Below, piece by piece: positions 45,747 to 55,933 of a stretch of DNA of 64,000 nt (positions are counted from its first letter, which is position 1; every line of letters begins with the position of its first letter). The notes below the pieces were generated by a model that was not told where the DNA came from, made no database searches, and was given only the letters and a program-made list of their open reading frames with translations. The position numbers and the translations under genes are program-made. Source of the DNA: Agrobacterium albertimagni AOL15 (GTDB lineage Bacteria; Pseudomonadota; Alphaproteobacteria; Rhizobiales; Rhizobiaceae); NCBI RefSeq assembly GCF_000300855.1, contig NZ_ALJF01000006.1, positions 124,001 through 188,000 on the forward strand, in the 5' to 3' direction.

Positions 45747-45754
45747 AAAAATGA

Positions 45755-46693
45755 ATGACCATTGATCAGATCAGCTGGGATCACTACCGAACCTTTCTTG
45801 CCGTCGTCGAGACCGGCTCCCTCTCGGCCGCCGCCCGTAGACTGGGTTTGACCCAACCGACCGCCGGCCGACATATCGAGGCGCTGGAACAGGCCTTCGG
45901 CGCCCCCCTCTTCCTGCGCAGTCCACAGGGGCTTCTGCCGACGGAAAAGGCACGCGCAATGCAGGGACATGCGCACGGCATGGCCGCAATGTCCTCGGCG
46001 CTCGCCCGCATCGCCTCCGGCGACATGGAGGCGGTGCGCGGTACGGTGCGCGTCAGCGCCAGCGAGATCATCGCAGTCGAAACCCTGCCGCCGATCCTCG
46101 CCCGGTTGCAGGAAAACCATGCGGGCCTCGAGATTGAACTTTCAGCCTCCGATGCCGTCGAGGATCTGCTTCAGCAGGAAGCAGACATTGCCATCCGCAT
46201 GGTCCAGCCCCGACAAGCCGCATTGCTCAGCCAGCGCATCGGCAGGCTCTCGCTCGGCTTTCACGCCCACCGACGTTATCTGGATCGCCATGGTATGCCG
46301 ACCGCCTTGAGCGACTTTGCCAACCACCGCCTGATCGGCTTCGACAGGCAGCTCGCCTATATCAGGGACATCCTGAAGGAGCGGCAGGATTTGGCCAACA
46401 TTTGCTTCGACTTCCGCGCCGACAGCAATCTGGTGCAGCTCGCCGCCATCCGTGCCGGGCTCGGCATCGGCATGTGCCAGCACGCCATCGCAGCCCGCGA
46501 ACCGGACCTCGTGGAAGTCCTGCCCGGAGCACTTGACCTGTCACTCGAAACCTTCGTCGTGATGCATGAAAACTTGAAGGCCGTGCCGCGCTACCGCGCC
46601 ACCTTCGACGCGCTCGTTTCCGGCCTCAACGACTGTAAGCGGCTTTGCCGCGACGCTTCGGACGGCGCCCGGACAAGCGCAATCGAGACGTGA
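45755..46693 (+). CDS. LysR-type regulator of the SDR/DUF6220 operon
   Basis: This 312-residue protein has an N-terminal HTH (ETGSLSAAARRLGLTQPTAGR, about residues 20-40) and a C-terminal effector domain with NLVQLAAIRAGLGIGMCQHAIA. The divergent layout and the inverted repeat in the gap suggest it controls the SDR/DUF6220 operon and itself. The ATG at 45755 has no clear ribosome-binding site, and an upstream ATG is not available in frame, so the mRNA may have a weak or absent leader. Effector unknown. Confidence 0.88.
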   Translation: MTIDQISWDHYRTFLAVVETGSLSAAARRLGLTQPTAGRHIEALEQAFGAPLFLRSPQGLLPTEKARAMQGHAHGMAAMSSALARIASGDMEAVRGTVRVSASEIIAVETLPPILARLQENHAGLEIELSASDAVEDLLQQEADIAIRMVQPRQAALLSQRIGRLSLGFHAHRRYLDRHGMPTALSDFANHRLIGFDRQLAYIRDILKERQDLANICFDFRADSNLVQLAAIRAGLGIGMCQHAIAAREPDLVEVLPGALDLSLETFVVMHENLKAVPRYRATFDALVSGLNDCKRLCRDASDGARTSAIET

Positions 46694-46741
46694 ACGAATG
46701 ACCTCAAGCGGTTGAAAAGACTCACGCCGGGAGACAGGCAA

Positions 46742-47011
46742 TCAGGCCGGCGGTCGCTGTTCGTCGACAAAGGTGTCGACGATCTCAACCTCGGGACGGT
46801 CGCCTCCATCGCTGTATTCCTCGCGCCATCGCCCCGCTTCGTCCTGATAGCTGATCGTGACCGGCTCGTCGCCGACCTGTTGCTCCAGCATGACGATGCG
46901 TGCGGCTTCGAGGGCCTGGTCATGGGTCGGGAACGCCTCCGAATAGGCGCCACCGAGCCGATAGGCCCAACCGCCATCATGAGGAACGATCTCGTAGATG
47001 ATCTTCACCAT
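46742..47011 (-). CDS. DUF2188 small protein
   Basis: This 89-residue protein shows the DUF2188 pattern of about 65 residues: VPHDGGWAYRLGGAYSEAFPTHDQALEAA (in two pieces) with a Trp and conserved Gly, followed by an EPVTISYQDEAGRWREEYSD repeat-like segment. The family is common in bacteria and has no known role. The start at 47011 follows TAGGAGGAG. It is convergent with the LysR gene and divergent from the ChaA-type gene. Confidence 0.82.
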   Translation of the reverse strand: MVKIIYEIVPHDGGWAYRLGGAYSEAFPTHDQALEAARIVMLEQQVGDEPVTISYQDEAGRWREEYSDGGDRPEVEIVDTFVDEQRPPA

Positions 47012-47140
47012 CGCCTTCTCCTCCTAGGCTAAGAAGGAGTATTCCATCAAAACAGCCTCGGCGCAAACGGACGATCGCGAGCACGGGGAACAGCGAGGCG
47101 CCCCTTGCCGTTACGGCAGCGGAATCAGGAGAGACAAAAC

Positions 47141-48268
47141 ATGGTGTCGCGCATCCGGCAGGAAAGACTTCTCCTGATCCCCGTCATTGCAGCAGTCCTC
47201 GCCCTGTTTCTCGAACATGCCGTCCTCGAGGCAGGCCAGATCGCCTCCCTTCTCGGTGCCGCAGCACTGATCGCCGCGATCGTCGTCGGCTCGATGCGCG
47301 TCGCCCATCATGCCGAAAGCCTCGCCCACAAGGTCGGCGATCCCTACGGGACGATGATCCTGACGCTCTCGGCCGTGGCTGTCGAAGTCCTGATCCTCGC
47401 CATCATGATGAACAATGGCGCTTCACCGACCCTGGTGCGCGACACGATCTATGCAGCCGTCATGCTCGACATCAACGGCATCCTCGGCCTCGCTGCCCTG
47501 CTCGGCGGGTTGAAGCATGGCGAACAGTCCTACAATGACGATAGCGGCAAGACCTATGGCGTCATGATCCTGACGGCCATGGGCATCTCGATGATCGTGC
47601 CGGAATTCGTCCCCCGTGACCGCTGGCAGTATTACTCCGTCTTCACCATCGGCGCGATGATCGCGCTCTACGCGCTGTTTCTGCGCATGCAGGTCGGCAC
47701 GCACAGCTACTTCTTTTCCTACAGCTATCCCGGCGGCCACCCAGATGCCGCCGCAGACGACACGCCGCCTCGCAAGGCCGAAGATCACCCGACCGTTGAG
47801 GCCCGGCAGGACAATTCGACCCTGTGGTCGATCATGGTGATCCTCGCCGGCGTGGTGCTGATCGGCATCCTCGCGGAAGTCATGTCGGTGCTGATGAGTG
47901 CCGGCCTCGAGGGAACGGGCGCTCCCGTCGCCCTGACGGCGATCCTCGTCGCCTCCATTTCGGCTGCTCCGGAAATCCTGACGGCCTTGCGCGCCGCCTT
48001 GCGCAACCGCATGCAGGCGGTCGTGAACATCGCCATGGGTGCCTCGCTCTCCACCGTCATTCTGACGGTCCCGGTGATGGAGGCGATTGCGCTTTACACC
48101 GGCCAGCCCTTCGTCATGGCGATGACGCCGGTACAGACCACCATGGTCGCCATTACCCTGGTCGCAGCCGCGATCAACCTCAACGATGGCGAGACGAATG
48201 CGATCGAGGGCATGACCCATTTTGTCCTCTTCGCCACCTTCATCATGCTCGCTTTCCTCGGCCTTTGA
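47141..48268 (+). CDS. chaA: ChaA-type calcium/proton antiporter
   Basis: This 375-residue inner-membrane protein has about 11 spans in two repeats of the CaCA fold. The signature motifs are LAHKVGDPYGTMILTLSAVAVEV (first half, with the ion-binding Glu) and VASISAAPEILTALRAALRNR (second half). A charged cytoplasmic loop of about 35 residues (HPDAAADDTPPRKAEDHP region) divides the halves. ChaA exchanges Ca2+, Na+ or K+ for H+ and helps alkaline or salt tolerance. The ATG at 47141 follows CAGGAGAG; it is similar to the protein called y4hA in NGR234. Confidence 0.88.
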   Translation: MVSRIRQERLLLIPVIAAVLALFLEHAVLEAGQIASLLGAAALIAAIVVGSMRVAHHAESLAHKVGDPYGTMILTLSAVAVEVLILAIMMNNGASPTLVRDTIYAAVMLDINGILGLAALLGGLKHGEQSYNDDSGKTYGVMILTAMGISMIVPEFVPRDRWQYYSVFTIGAMIALYALFLRMQVGTHSYFFSYSYPGGHPDAAADDTPPRKAEDHPTVEARQDNSTLWSIMVILAGVVLIGILAEVMSVLMSAGLEGTGAPVALTAILVASISAAPEILTALRAALRNRMQAVVNIAMGASLSTVILTVPVMEAIALYTGQPFVMAMTPVQTTMVAITLVAAAINLNDGETNAIEGMTHFVLFATFIMLAFLGL

Positions 48269-48457
48269 GTCTGTATGATTCGCTCGAATTCACGCATCCG
48301 CCCACGATTCCGTGAGCAAACCTGCTCGGAACTTTTGTTGAAAACCGCCGTTCCCTCCGCACGGATCGGCCCAGTTGGGCCTCCCGCCGCATTCTCAACA
48401 CGATGCGGATGATGATCGCCGCCGCGGGTGACCGGGGGGCCAACTCGGGAGTCGAAC

Positions 48458-49663
48458 GTGAAGAGATTGGATGTGATAGACGGCATGCGGGGCTATTTCC
48501 TCGTCTTCATGCTGATCAACCACCTGGTGTTCACGGGGGGCCTTTGGCTCGTTCAAGTTAACCACCGCAACCTTGCCTTCGTCGAGGATGCACAGGGCTT
48601 CGTCTTCCTCTCGGGCCTGCTGACCGGCATGGTCTACAGCCGCAAGATGATGAAGGACGGATATGCCGTCGGCCGTGACAAGATCTGGTCCCGCGCATTG
48701 GAGCTCTATCGCTACGCCATGGCGATCGTGCTGATCGTACTCGCGCTGCAACTGGTCCTGCCCGGTGCTGTCTCGGCCTGGAAAAACTGGCTCGGCGACG
48801 CAAGCCTGCTCGACCCGAGCTCGCTCGCGCCGATCGCGACCTTCCTCGTCCAGCCGACCTTTATGGACATCCTGCCGCAATACATCGTCTACATGATCTT
48901 TGCGCCCGTCGTGATCTGGCTTTGCCTGCGCGGCCACTGGCTCGGCGTTGCCATCGGCTCGCTCTTGGTCTGGCTGGCCGCCCAGCTCGGCCTGCACCGC
49001 ATCGTCACCTATCCGCTCGATGCCTGGCTCGCCGGTGCACCAGACCAGCAGGGCCTGCGTGTATCTTTCAACCTTCTCGGCTGGCAGATCGTGTTCTTCG
49101 CCGGCATCATCGCCGGTACCCTGACCTCGATGAAGAAGATCGAGTGGCAGAAGGTCTTCGACCCGAAGCGCACCACGCTTGCCTGGACGGCTCTTGCGAT
49201 CACCCTCTTCTTCCTGCCGCTTCGCCTTGCGACGGCGCATGGGTTCATGCCGGGCTTCGTCCTCGAAAAATTCGGCCTGATGGAAATCCGCGCCGACTTT
49301 GGTCCAGTCTATCTCATCAACTTCGCAGCTGTGGCCTATGGCATGGCCTGGATTCTGGTGGCCGGCCCGCGTCACGAGAATACAGTGATCCGCAAGATCG
49401 CCTCGACGCTCACGAGCCTCTTCACACTCAACTTCCTGCAGCTGCTCGGCCGCCATTCGCTTCAGATCTATGTCTGGCACGTACTGATCGTCTATGCGGT
49501 CTACTATATCGACGCCCGTACGCCGGAACTGTCGCAGCTGACCAAGACGGCGATCACGGTCGGCGCGCTCGCCTTCCTCGCCCTACCGGCCTTGTGGCGA
49601 GACCGCGAAAAGATTTTCGCCAATGCGCCTTACGTCGGCAGCTGGATCAAAACTCCAGCATGA
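48458..49663 (+). CDS. OpgC family membrane protein
   Basis: This 401-residue protein has about ten membrane spans and starts VKRLDVIDGMRGYFLVFMLINHL, the OpgC pattern with DGMRG and a catalytic-looking His in INHL. OpgC proteins add succinyl groups to osmoregulated periplasmic glucans in Brucella, Rhodobacter and others, using a fold related to acyltransferase 3. Whether this one acts on cyclic glucan or another polymer is open. The GTG at 48458 follows GGGAG. A terminator follows directly. Confidence 0.85.
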   Translation: MKRLDVIDGMRGYFLVFMLINHLVFTGGLWLVQVNHRNLAFVEDAQGFVFLSGLLTGMVYSRKMMKDGYAVGRDKIWSRALELYRYAMAIVLIVLALQLVLPGAVSAWKNWLGDASLLDPSSLAPIATFLVQPTFMDILPQYIVYMIFAPVVIWLCLRGHWLGVAIGSLLVWLAAQLGLHRIVTYPLDAWLAGAPDQQGLRVSFNLLGWQIVFFAGIIAGTLTSMKKIEWQKVFDPKRTTLAWTALAITLFFLPLRLATAHGFMPGFVLEKFGLMEIRADFGPVYLINFAAVAYGMAWILVAGPRHENTVIRKIASTLTSLFTLNFLQLLGRHSLQIYVWHVLIVYAVYYIDARTPELSQLTKTAITVGALAFLALPALWRDREKIFANAPYVGSWIKTPA

Positions 49664-49675
49664 GGAGAAACCATC

Positions 49676-49700
49676 AGAGCAGGCCCCCGGGGCCTGCTCT
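49676..49700 (+). terminator. terminator of the opgC-type gene
   Basis: A 10-bp stem (AGAGCAGGCC with GGCCTGCTCT) with a 5-base loop followed by TTCTTTG, 12 bp after the stop codon. Confidence 0.8.
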
Positions 49701-49830
49701 TTCTTTGAGATCAGTCCCCTCCTCACTCACCAACCGATAAAGCGAACTTGATCTGGCGTGCTCTACCGAGCTGGAGCTTTCAGACCACTTAGGCGTTGAA
49801 CCGGTCCAATCATTCGACCAGGAGGAATTG

Positions 49831-51060
49831 ATGAAGCGTCTACCCCACATTCTCGCCGGAACCATGCTGAGCGTCAGCCTTGTCTCCGCGCCCGCTCTTG
49901 CCCAGCAGGCCGGCACGCCCGTCGAGACCCAGGCACCCAACGCGCCCGACCAGCAGCCGGCCTTTTCCGGTCAGACGAGAGCGCCGCAGCCTCCGGAAGC
50001 CGTCAGCATCCAGACCGAAGTCGTGGCCGAAGGCTTGCCGCATCTCTGGGCGATGGAATTCCTCCCCGATGGCCGCATGCTTGTCACCGCCAAGCAGGGC
50101 GCCATGCACATCATCGGCACCGACGGTACGGCCGGCCCCGAGATTGCAAACGTTCCGGAAGTCCTCGCCGACGGTCAGGGCGGCTTGCTCGACGTTGCCC
50201 TGGCACCCGACTTTGAAAGCTCGGGCATGATCTTCTTCTCCTTCGCCGAACTTCGGGATGACGACGGCAACGGCACATCGGTTGCTTCCGCACGCCTCGT
50301 CGCTGACGACCAGGGCGGCGGCGCTCTGGAAGACGTCAATGTGATCTTCCGCCAGACCCCCGGCTATGACGGCAACAAGCACTTCGGCTCGCGCCTCGCT
50401 TTCGGTCCGGAAGGTGAGCTTTACGTGACGGTCGGCGAGCGCTCCGACGCCGAGCCACGCGTTCAGGCCCAGGATCTGCAGAGCGGCCTCGGCAAGATCT
50501 TCCGCATCAGCCAGACGGGTGAAGCTCTGGAAGGCAACCCATTCATCGGCCAGGACGGCGCCCAGCCGGAAATCTGGTCGCTCGGCCACCGCAACCTGCA
50601 GTCCGCCACGATTGACGGTCAGGGCCGCCTGTGGACCGTCGAACACGGCCCCAAGGGTGGCGACGAACTGAACCTGCCCGAAGCCGGCAAGAACTATGGC
50701 TGGCCGGAAGTGACCTATGGCGTGGAATACAGTGGTGGTGAAGTAGGCGACGGCATCACCCAGATGGCCGACACGGAGCAGCCGGTCTACTATTGGGATC
50801 CCGTCATCGCGCCCTCGGGCATGGCGTACTACGATGCCGATGCCATCCCCGAATGGAAGGGAGCCTTCCTCGTCGGCGGCCTGGTAAGCCAGGGCGTGGT
50901 CATCCTCCACATGGAGAACGACCGGGTGAAGCATGAGGAACGCGTCGATCTCGGCGCCCGCATTCGCGACGTCCGAGTCGGTCCCGACGGCGCCGTCTAC
51001 GCCGTCACCGAACAGCGCGGCGGAGGCAACTCGACCATCGTCAAGCTGACCAAGGGCTGA
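49831..51060 (+). CDS. PQQ-dependent sugar dehydrogenase family protein (first copy)
   Basis: This 409-residue protein has a signal peptide (residues 1-25, cleavage near ALAQQ) and the six-bladed beta-propeller of the soluble glucose/aldose dehydrogenase (GdhB/Asd) family. Motifs include PHLWAMEFLPDGRMLVTAKQG near the N-terminus and SLGHRNLQS, EHGPKGGDELN and GKNYGWPEVTYG, which carry the His, Gly and Asp residues around PQQ and calcium in relatives. It acts in the periplasm. AGGAGG lies before the ATG at 49831. A paralogue lies 3 kb downstream. PQQ synthesis genes are not in the window, so activity depends on the cofactor supply. Confidence 0.88.
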   Translation: MKRLPHILAGTMLSVSLVSAPALAQQAGTPVETQAPNAPDQQPAFSGQTRAPQPPEAVSIQTEVVAEGLPHLWAMEFLPDGRMLVTAKQGAMHIIGTDGTAGPEIANVPEVLADGQGGLLDVALAPDFESSGMIFFSFAELRDDDGNGTSVASARLVADDQGGGALEDVNVIFRQTPGYDGNKHFGSRLAFGPEGELYVTVGERSDAEPRVQAQDLQSGLGKIFRISQTGEALEGNPFIGQDGAQPEIWSLGHRNLQSATIDGQGRLWTVEHGPKGGDELNLPEAGKNYGWPEVTYGVEYSGGEVGDGITQMADTEQPVYYWDPVIAPSGMAYYDADAIPEWKGAFLVGGLVSQGVVILHMENDRVKHEERVDLGARIRDVRVGPDGAVYAVTEQRGGGNSTIVKLTKG

Positions 51061-51089
51061 TCAACCCATTCCGCCTCTGGCTCTCGCAG

Positions 51090-51479
51090 TCAGGGGCGGA
51101 ATGCCAGAGGGTGATCGACAAGTGCACGGTCGACCGTGACGAGTTTCAGCCCTTCAACGTGACATTGCGCGAGCAGCAGCCGGTCGAAAGGGTCGCGGGT
51201 GGGCGACTCGGGGTCGACAGCGTGGAGGACGTGAGCGACTTCTATATCGAGGATCTGCAGGCCACCCGATTTGACGTTTGCCGGGACGTCCGCCAGCGCC
51301 ATGCCGACATCCAACTTGCCGAGCCTGCTTTTGATAGCGATTTCCCAAAGAGTGGCAACGCTGACGAAGCCTATAGTGTCCCCCACACCGAAGTACTTGC
51401 TGATAGCCGGAAATTGCAGATCGAAATCCCGCCTCAGAAGGCCGAGGAGAATATGGGTATCCAGCAACAAGCGCCGCAC
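51090..51479 (-). CDS. PIN-domain toxin (VapC-like)
   Basis: This 129-residue PIN protein has all expected acidic residues: Asp in LLLDTHILLGLL (residue 7), Glu in VATLWEIAIKSRLGKL (about residue 46), Asp in TRDPFDRLLLAQ (about 99) and Asp in LVTVDRALV (about 117). This subtype resembles the PIN proteins often paired with Phd/YefM antitoxins. The start is a GTG that shares its first base with the stop of the preceding gene (TAGTG). That gene is frameshifted, so the toxin may lack its normal partner. Confidence 0.85.
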   Translation of the reverse strand: MRRLLLDTHILLGLLRRDFDLQFPAISKYFGVGDTIGFVSVATLWEIAIKSRLGKLDVGMALADVPANVKSGGLQILDIEVAHVLHAVDPESPTRDPFDRLLLAQCHVEGLKLVTVDRALVDHPLAFRP

Positions 51480-51762
51480 TAGGGAAGCGGCCTCAGGAGA
51501 AACTCTTCTGGAAGCGGATCATCAAAGTCCTCGGCGATATAGGGAACGGCATTCTCGACGCCTATCGAACGCAGATGCGCCTGCATTGCCTCCCAATCGA
51601 TTCCCCTCTTCTTCGGCTGCGTCTTTACCGCCCCCCCACATGCGGCACCAGATCCAGCACCGGCTTTCCGTCGCGCGTCACGGTCACGACTTCGCCGCGC
51701 TCGACCGCGTCGGCGAGCGCTTCCAGATCACGTGTGGCTTCCTGCAGGCTGACCGTCTTCAT
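51479..51762 (-). pseudogene. Phd/YefM antitoxin, frameshifted at a G7 run
   Basis: The N-terminal part (MKTVSLQEATRDLEALADAVE, residues 1-21, then VVTVTRDGKPVLDLVPHV) is a typical Phd/YefM domain. After a run of seven G (complement of 51631-51637) the frame ends at a stop. Adding one G restores a frame of about 50 residues (RGIDWEAMQAHLRSIG onward, ending LRPLP) that stops at TAG, exactly overlapping the toxin GTG. That is the normal C-terminal toxin-binding region. The gene is therefore broken, phase-variable, or misread by sequencing. Confidence 0.82.
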
Positions 51763-51817
51763 GCAAGCGATAGTATCACAAGCACTCTGCCCTCTCAACA
51801 AACACCAGAAAATGCGA

Positions 51818-51845
51818 AAAGGGCCCGCCTCCCGGCGAGCCCTTT
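51818..51845 (-). terminator. terminator of the aspartate aminotransferase gene
   Basis: AAAGGGC (51818-51824) pairs with GCCCTTT (51839-51845) with partial inner pairing. On the minus strand it is followed by TCGCATTTTC. It lies 21 bp after the aatA stop and before the antitoxin gene. Confidence 0.6.
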
Positions 51846-51866
51846 CAAGACACATGTAGCTTACAC

Positions 51867-53129
<1,263 letters not shown>

Positions 53130-53317
53130 CTATGGCGAAAGAGTCCCGGCCTTTCAAGCCAAAAGCACCGATTGCGCAAGAGATTTGCGTCACCGAGCCA
53201 ATGCGCCTTTGGACGCGATTTCTCGTACACCGCCGAAATCACAATTCGACATGGGAAACGCCACAATTTCGTCGCCATGGCGACGCGATCGCACGGTTTC
53301 ATGCGGTCAGGACAAGA

Positions 53318-53728
53318 ATGAAGGTGCCTGTCATGGATTATGAATTGGAAACATGTACGCCCCCGTCCCGGCGAAGCCGTTCACTGGCCTGGCTTGCCGC
53401 CGCCAGCGGCCTGGCTTTGGCTCTCTTCATGTTCGGAAGCCCGGGTGCCGCCTCGCCACCCAGCGGGGACAAGCTCATTGTGGCACCGCAGACCTCCAAC
53501 ATCTCGGCAGATCGCCTGACCACCGGAAGCATCGTCCCGGCCTCCCCCGTCCGACTGGTCGATGTCCCGGCCTCAGCGATGAAGCACCTGCCGATTCCGC
53601 AAAAGGAGCGTCATGTGCTGATCGTCCTCCTCTTTGCATGCTTCAGTGTCATGGCGGTCGGAGGCTTCGCCCTTTGGAGGCGGGGATGGCGGGAGATCGT
53701 TCAAGGCGAAAACAGCGATCAGCGTTAA
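53318..53728 (+). CDS. hypothetical membrane protein, 136 aa
   Basis: The protein has two hydrophobic spans (about residues 26-46 and 103-124) with a polar middle (KLIVAPQTSNISADRLTTGSI). The N-terminal span could be a signal peptide with cleavage near GAASPP, leaving the middle in the periplasm. Start choice: the ATG at 53318 has AGGA five bases upstream, and an ATG five codons later (53333) has AAGGTG; both fit. No family recognised. It lies divergent from aatA and 150 bp before the second sugar dehydrogenase gene. Confidence 0.62.
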   Translation: MKVPVMDYELETCTPPSRRSRSLAWLAAASGLALALFMFGSPGAASPPSGDKLIVAPQTSNISADRLTTGSIVPASPVRLVDVPASAMKHLPIPQKERHVLIVLLFACFSVMAVGGFALWRRGWREIVQGENSDQR

Positions 53729-53881
53729 GTGTAGATCGAATCCGGGACACTGACGGTGGCGGTCGCACGCTTCGCCTTCAAAACTCCGTCATGAAGCGCG
53801 CGCCGCCAGTAAGGCGCCTTGCCACCGGCATTTCAGTCCCCATCTCTTCAGCGAGCAATCGGTCGCGACGAGGAGATGAAG

Positions 53882-55024
53882 ATGCCGAACCCCTTCGACA
53901 AGATCGCACGGCTGTGCGTATCCGTTGTAGCCTTGTCGGTTGCAACATCCGCATCGGCCGAAGAGCCCCGGGAGTTCCGGGCCGGCGACGTCACCATCGA
54001 AGTCGCCACTGTCGCAGGCGGCCTCGAACATCCCTGGTCGGTTGAAGTGCTGCCGGATAGCGCCTTCATCGTCACCGAACGGCCTGGCCGCATGCGCATT
54101 GTCAGGAATGGTGAAGTCGGGCGACCCTTGAGCGGCCTGCCTCCAATTGCCGCCGTCGGTCAGGGCGGCCTTCTCGATGTCGCACTCGCTGCCGATTTCA
54201 GCCAGTCCCGCCAGCTTTTCTTCACCGCAGCCACGCCCAGTGAGAGCAGACAGGGCACAGGCGTCTTCTCGGCGCGATTGAGCAGGGATGAAAGCCGCCT
54301 GGAGGATGTGCGCCGCATATTCCTGATGAACAAACCGACCGGCGCCGGCCAGCATTTCGGCTCCCGCATCGCGATTGCCGCCGATGGCAGCCTGTTTTTG
54401 GGCATCGGCGACCGCGGCGATCCGGATCGCGCGCAGAACCCGGCGGATCACGCCGGCAAGATCCTCCGCATCAATGCAGACGGCACGCCATCCTCTGCCA
54501 ATCCGGCGGGCCAGGCCCTGCCGGAAGTCTGGTCCAGCGGCCATCGCAACCCGCAGGGCATCGTCATCGACCCAGCGGACGACCGGCTGTTCACGGTGGA
54601 GCATGGCGCACGCGGTGGCGATGAAATCAACGCGCCGGAGGCGGGCAACAATTACGGCTGGCCGGTGATCTCCTATGGCAAGCACTATTCCGGCGCCGAG
54701 ATCGGCATCGGGCAGTCCGCCGACGGCTACGAGCAGCCGCTTCACTACTGGGATCCGTCGATCGCGCCGGGCTCGCTTGCGATCTACCGAGGCGCCATGT
54801 TCCCGGAATGGGAAGGCGATTTCCTGGTGGCCGCGTTGAAGTATCAGCTGATTGCGCGGATCGAACGCAACGATGACGGCTCGATTGGCAGCGAGGAGCG
54901 CATTCTGCAAGGCGAATATGGCCGCATCCGCGACGTCAAGGTCGCACCGGACGGCTCCATTCTGCTGGTGACCGACGAAGAGGATGGACAGCTTCTGCGC
55001 ATCACTCGCGCTGGCGAGAGCTGA
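53882..55024 (+). CDS. PQQ-dependent sugar dehydrogenase family protein (second copy)
   Basis: This 380-residue protein is a paralogue of the 49831 gene product, with a signal peptide (residues 1-26, cleavage near ASAEE) and the same propeller fold. Motifs include LEHPWSVEVLPD, GQGGLLDVALAADF, WSSGHRNPQGI, EHGARGGDEINAPEAGNNYGW and HYWDPSIAPGS. The ATG at 53882 follows GAGGAG at six bases; another at 53876 is too close. The shared SIAPS/GHRN motifs show descent from a common ancestor, but the sequences are clearly diverged, so the duplication is old. Sugar substrate unknown. Confidence 0.87.
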   Translation: MPNPFDKIARLCVSVVALSVATSASAEEPREFRAGDVTIEVATVAGGLEHPWSVEVLPDSAFIVTERPGRMRIVRNGEVGRPLSGLPPIAAVGQGGLLDVALAADFSQSRQLFFTAATPSESRQGTGVFSARLSRDESRLEDVRRIFLMNKPTGAGQHFGSRIAIAADGSLFLGIGDRGDPDRAQNPADHAGKILRINADGTPSSANPAGQALPEVWSSGHRNPQGIVIDPADDRLFTVEHGARGGDEINAPEAGNNYGWPVISYGKHYSGAEIGIGQSADGYEQPLHYWDPSIAPGSLAIYRGAMFPEWEGDFLVAALKYQLIARIERNDDGSIGSEERILQGEYGRIRDVKVAPDGSILLVTDEEDGQLLRITRAGES

Positions 55025-55563
55025 GAAGCGCCGTCTCCCCGCCATCCGCCGAGCATTTGACCCAGAGATGGTTCCAATTCCCCTCACAAACGCGGGATCC
55101 GTGGGAAACCCGACCGACCGAACACGGAAAATTTTCACCCGCAAATTTCCGTGTCTGAGAGGGGTTTTGTCTCAATCTCCATCGCAAGCGATGCAAATTT
55201 TCGCCAAAATGACGCCAAGAGGGCTTGCGAGGGGAACGAATCACTCCGATTGCACTGAAAACAAAGGAGTCTCGCCGCCAGGAAGGTTAAAACTTTCGCT
55301 TGCCAATTTTCGACAAACCAAGCACTCTTCGGTCGTTCGGGCAATTTTGCGAGCATGGGAAGACCTATAAATGAGTGTGCGCCGGGGACGCTATAACAAC
55401 CCCGGGCAGCCTAACTTGCGGAGATGGAAACATCGTCGGGAGTTAGACTGCGGTAACAGGGCCCCTTTCCTCTAATTTCGACAAATGCCTGTCGCTCACC
55501 CGCTTGCGGGTACATTGCAATGCTGCCCCGCCGAATATGGGCAGAGAGAAAAGGACCTGACGC
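55025..55563. other. 539-bp region upstream of cspA
   Basis: No gene is supported. It is more AT-rich than its surroundings and holds a 9-bp inverted repeat, ACACGGAAA (55122-55130) with TTTCCGTGT (55146-55154), without a T-run. The part next to cspA probably contains its promoter and a structured 5' leader, as in other cold-shock genes, but no cold-shock box was recognised by eye. Confidence 0.4.
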
Positions 55564-55779
55564 ATGGCCGAGACTGGCACTGTAAAGTTTTTTAACACCG
55601 ACAAGGGCTTTGGCTTCATCAAGCCCGACAATGGCGGCGCGGACATCTTCGTCCACATCTCCGCCGTTCAGGCATCGGGCCTGTCGGGCCTGACCGAAAA
55701 CCAGAAGGTCAGCTTCGACACCGAACCCGATCGCCGTGGCAAGGGCCCTAAGGCCGTAAACCTGCAGATCTCCGGCTGA
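55564..55779 (+). CDS. cold-shock protein, CspA family
   Basis: This 71-residue nucleic-acid chaperone has RNP1 (KGFGFIKP, residues 14-21) and RNP2 (DIFVHISAV, about 28-36) on a five-stranded OB fold. Cold-shock proteins melt RNA structure at low temperature or in stationary phase. An AAGGA site before the ATG and a strong terminator after the stop show a single-gene transcript. Several paralogues usually exist in rhizobia, so which one this is cannot be told. Confidence 0.95.
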   Translation: MAETGTVKFFNTDKGFGFIKPDNGGADIFVHISAVQASGLSGLTENQKVSFDTEPDRRGKGPKAVNLQISG

Positions 55780-55806
55780 TTTCACCCGGTTTTCTACGAA
55801 TTGCGG

Positions 55807-55830
55807 CCCGGCATTTATGCCGGGTTTTTT
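55807..55830 (+). terminator. cspA terminator
   Basis: A perfect stem (CCCGGCAT with ATGCCGGG) followed by TTTTTT, 28 bp after the stop codon. Confidence 0.85.
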
Positions 55831-55933
55831 CGTTCAGCCTCCGTTCAGGCAAGGCCTCATAGATTGCGATCATCGCCGATGGCCCGAACAGCCACATCGG
55901 CCAGATAGTTTCCGAAGGTCGAGGAACGACGTC

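Noticed and set aside
55122..55154. Inverted repeat upstream of cspA as a riboswitch or terminator
   Set aside because: No T-run follows and no known riboswitch core is visible; function cannot be supported.
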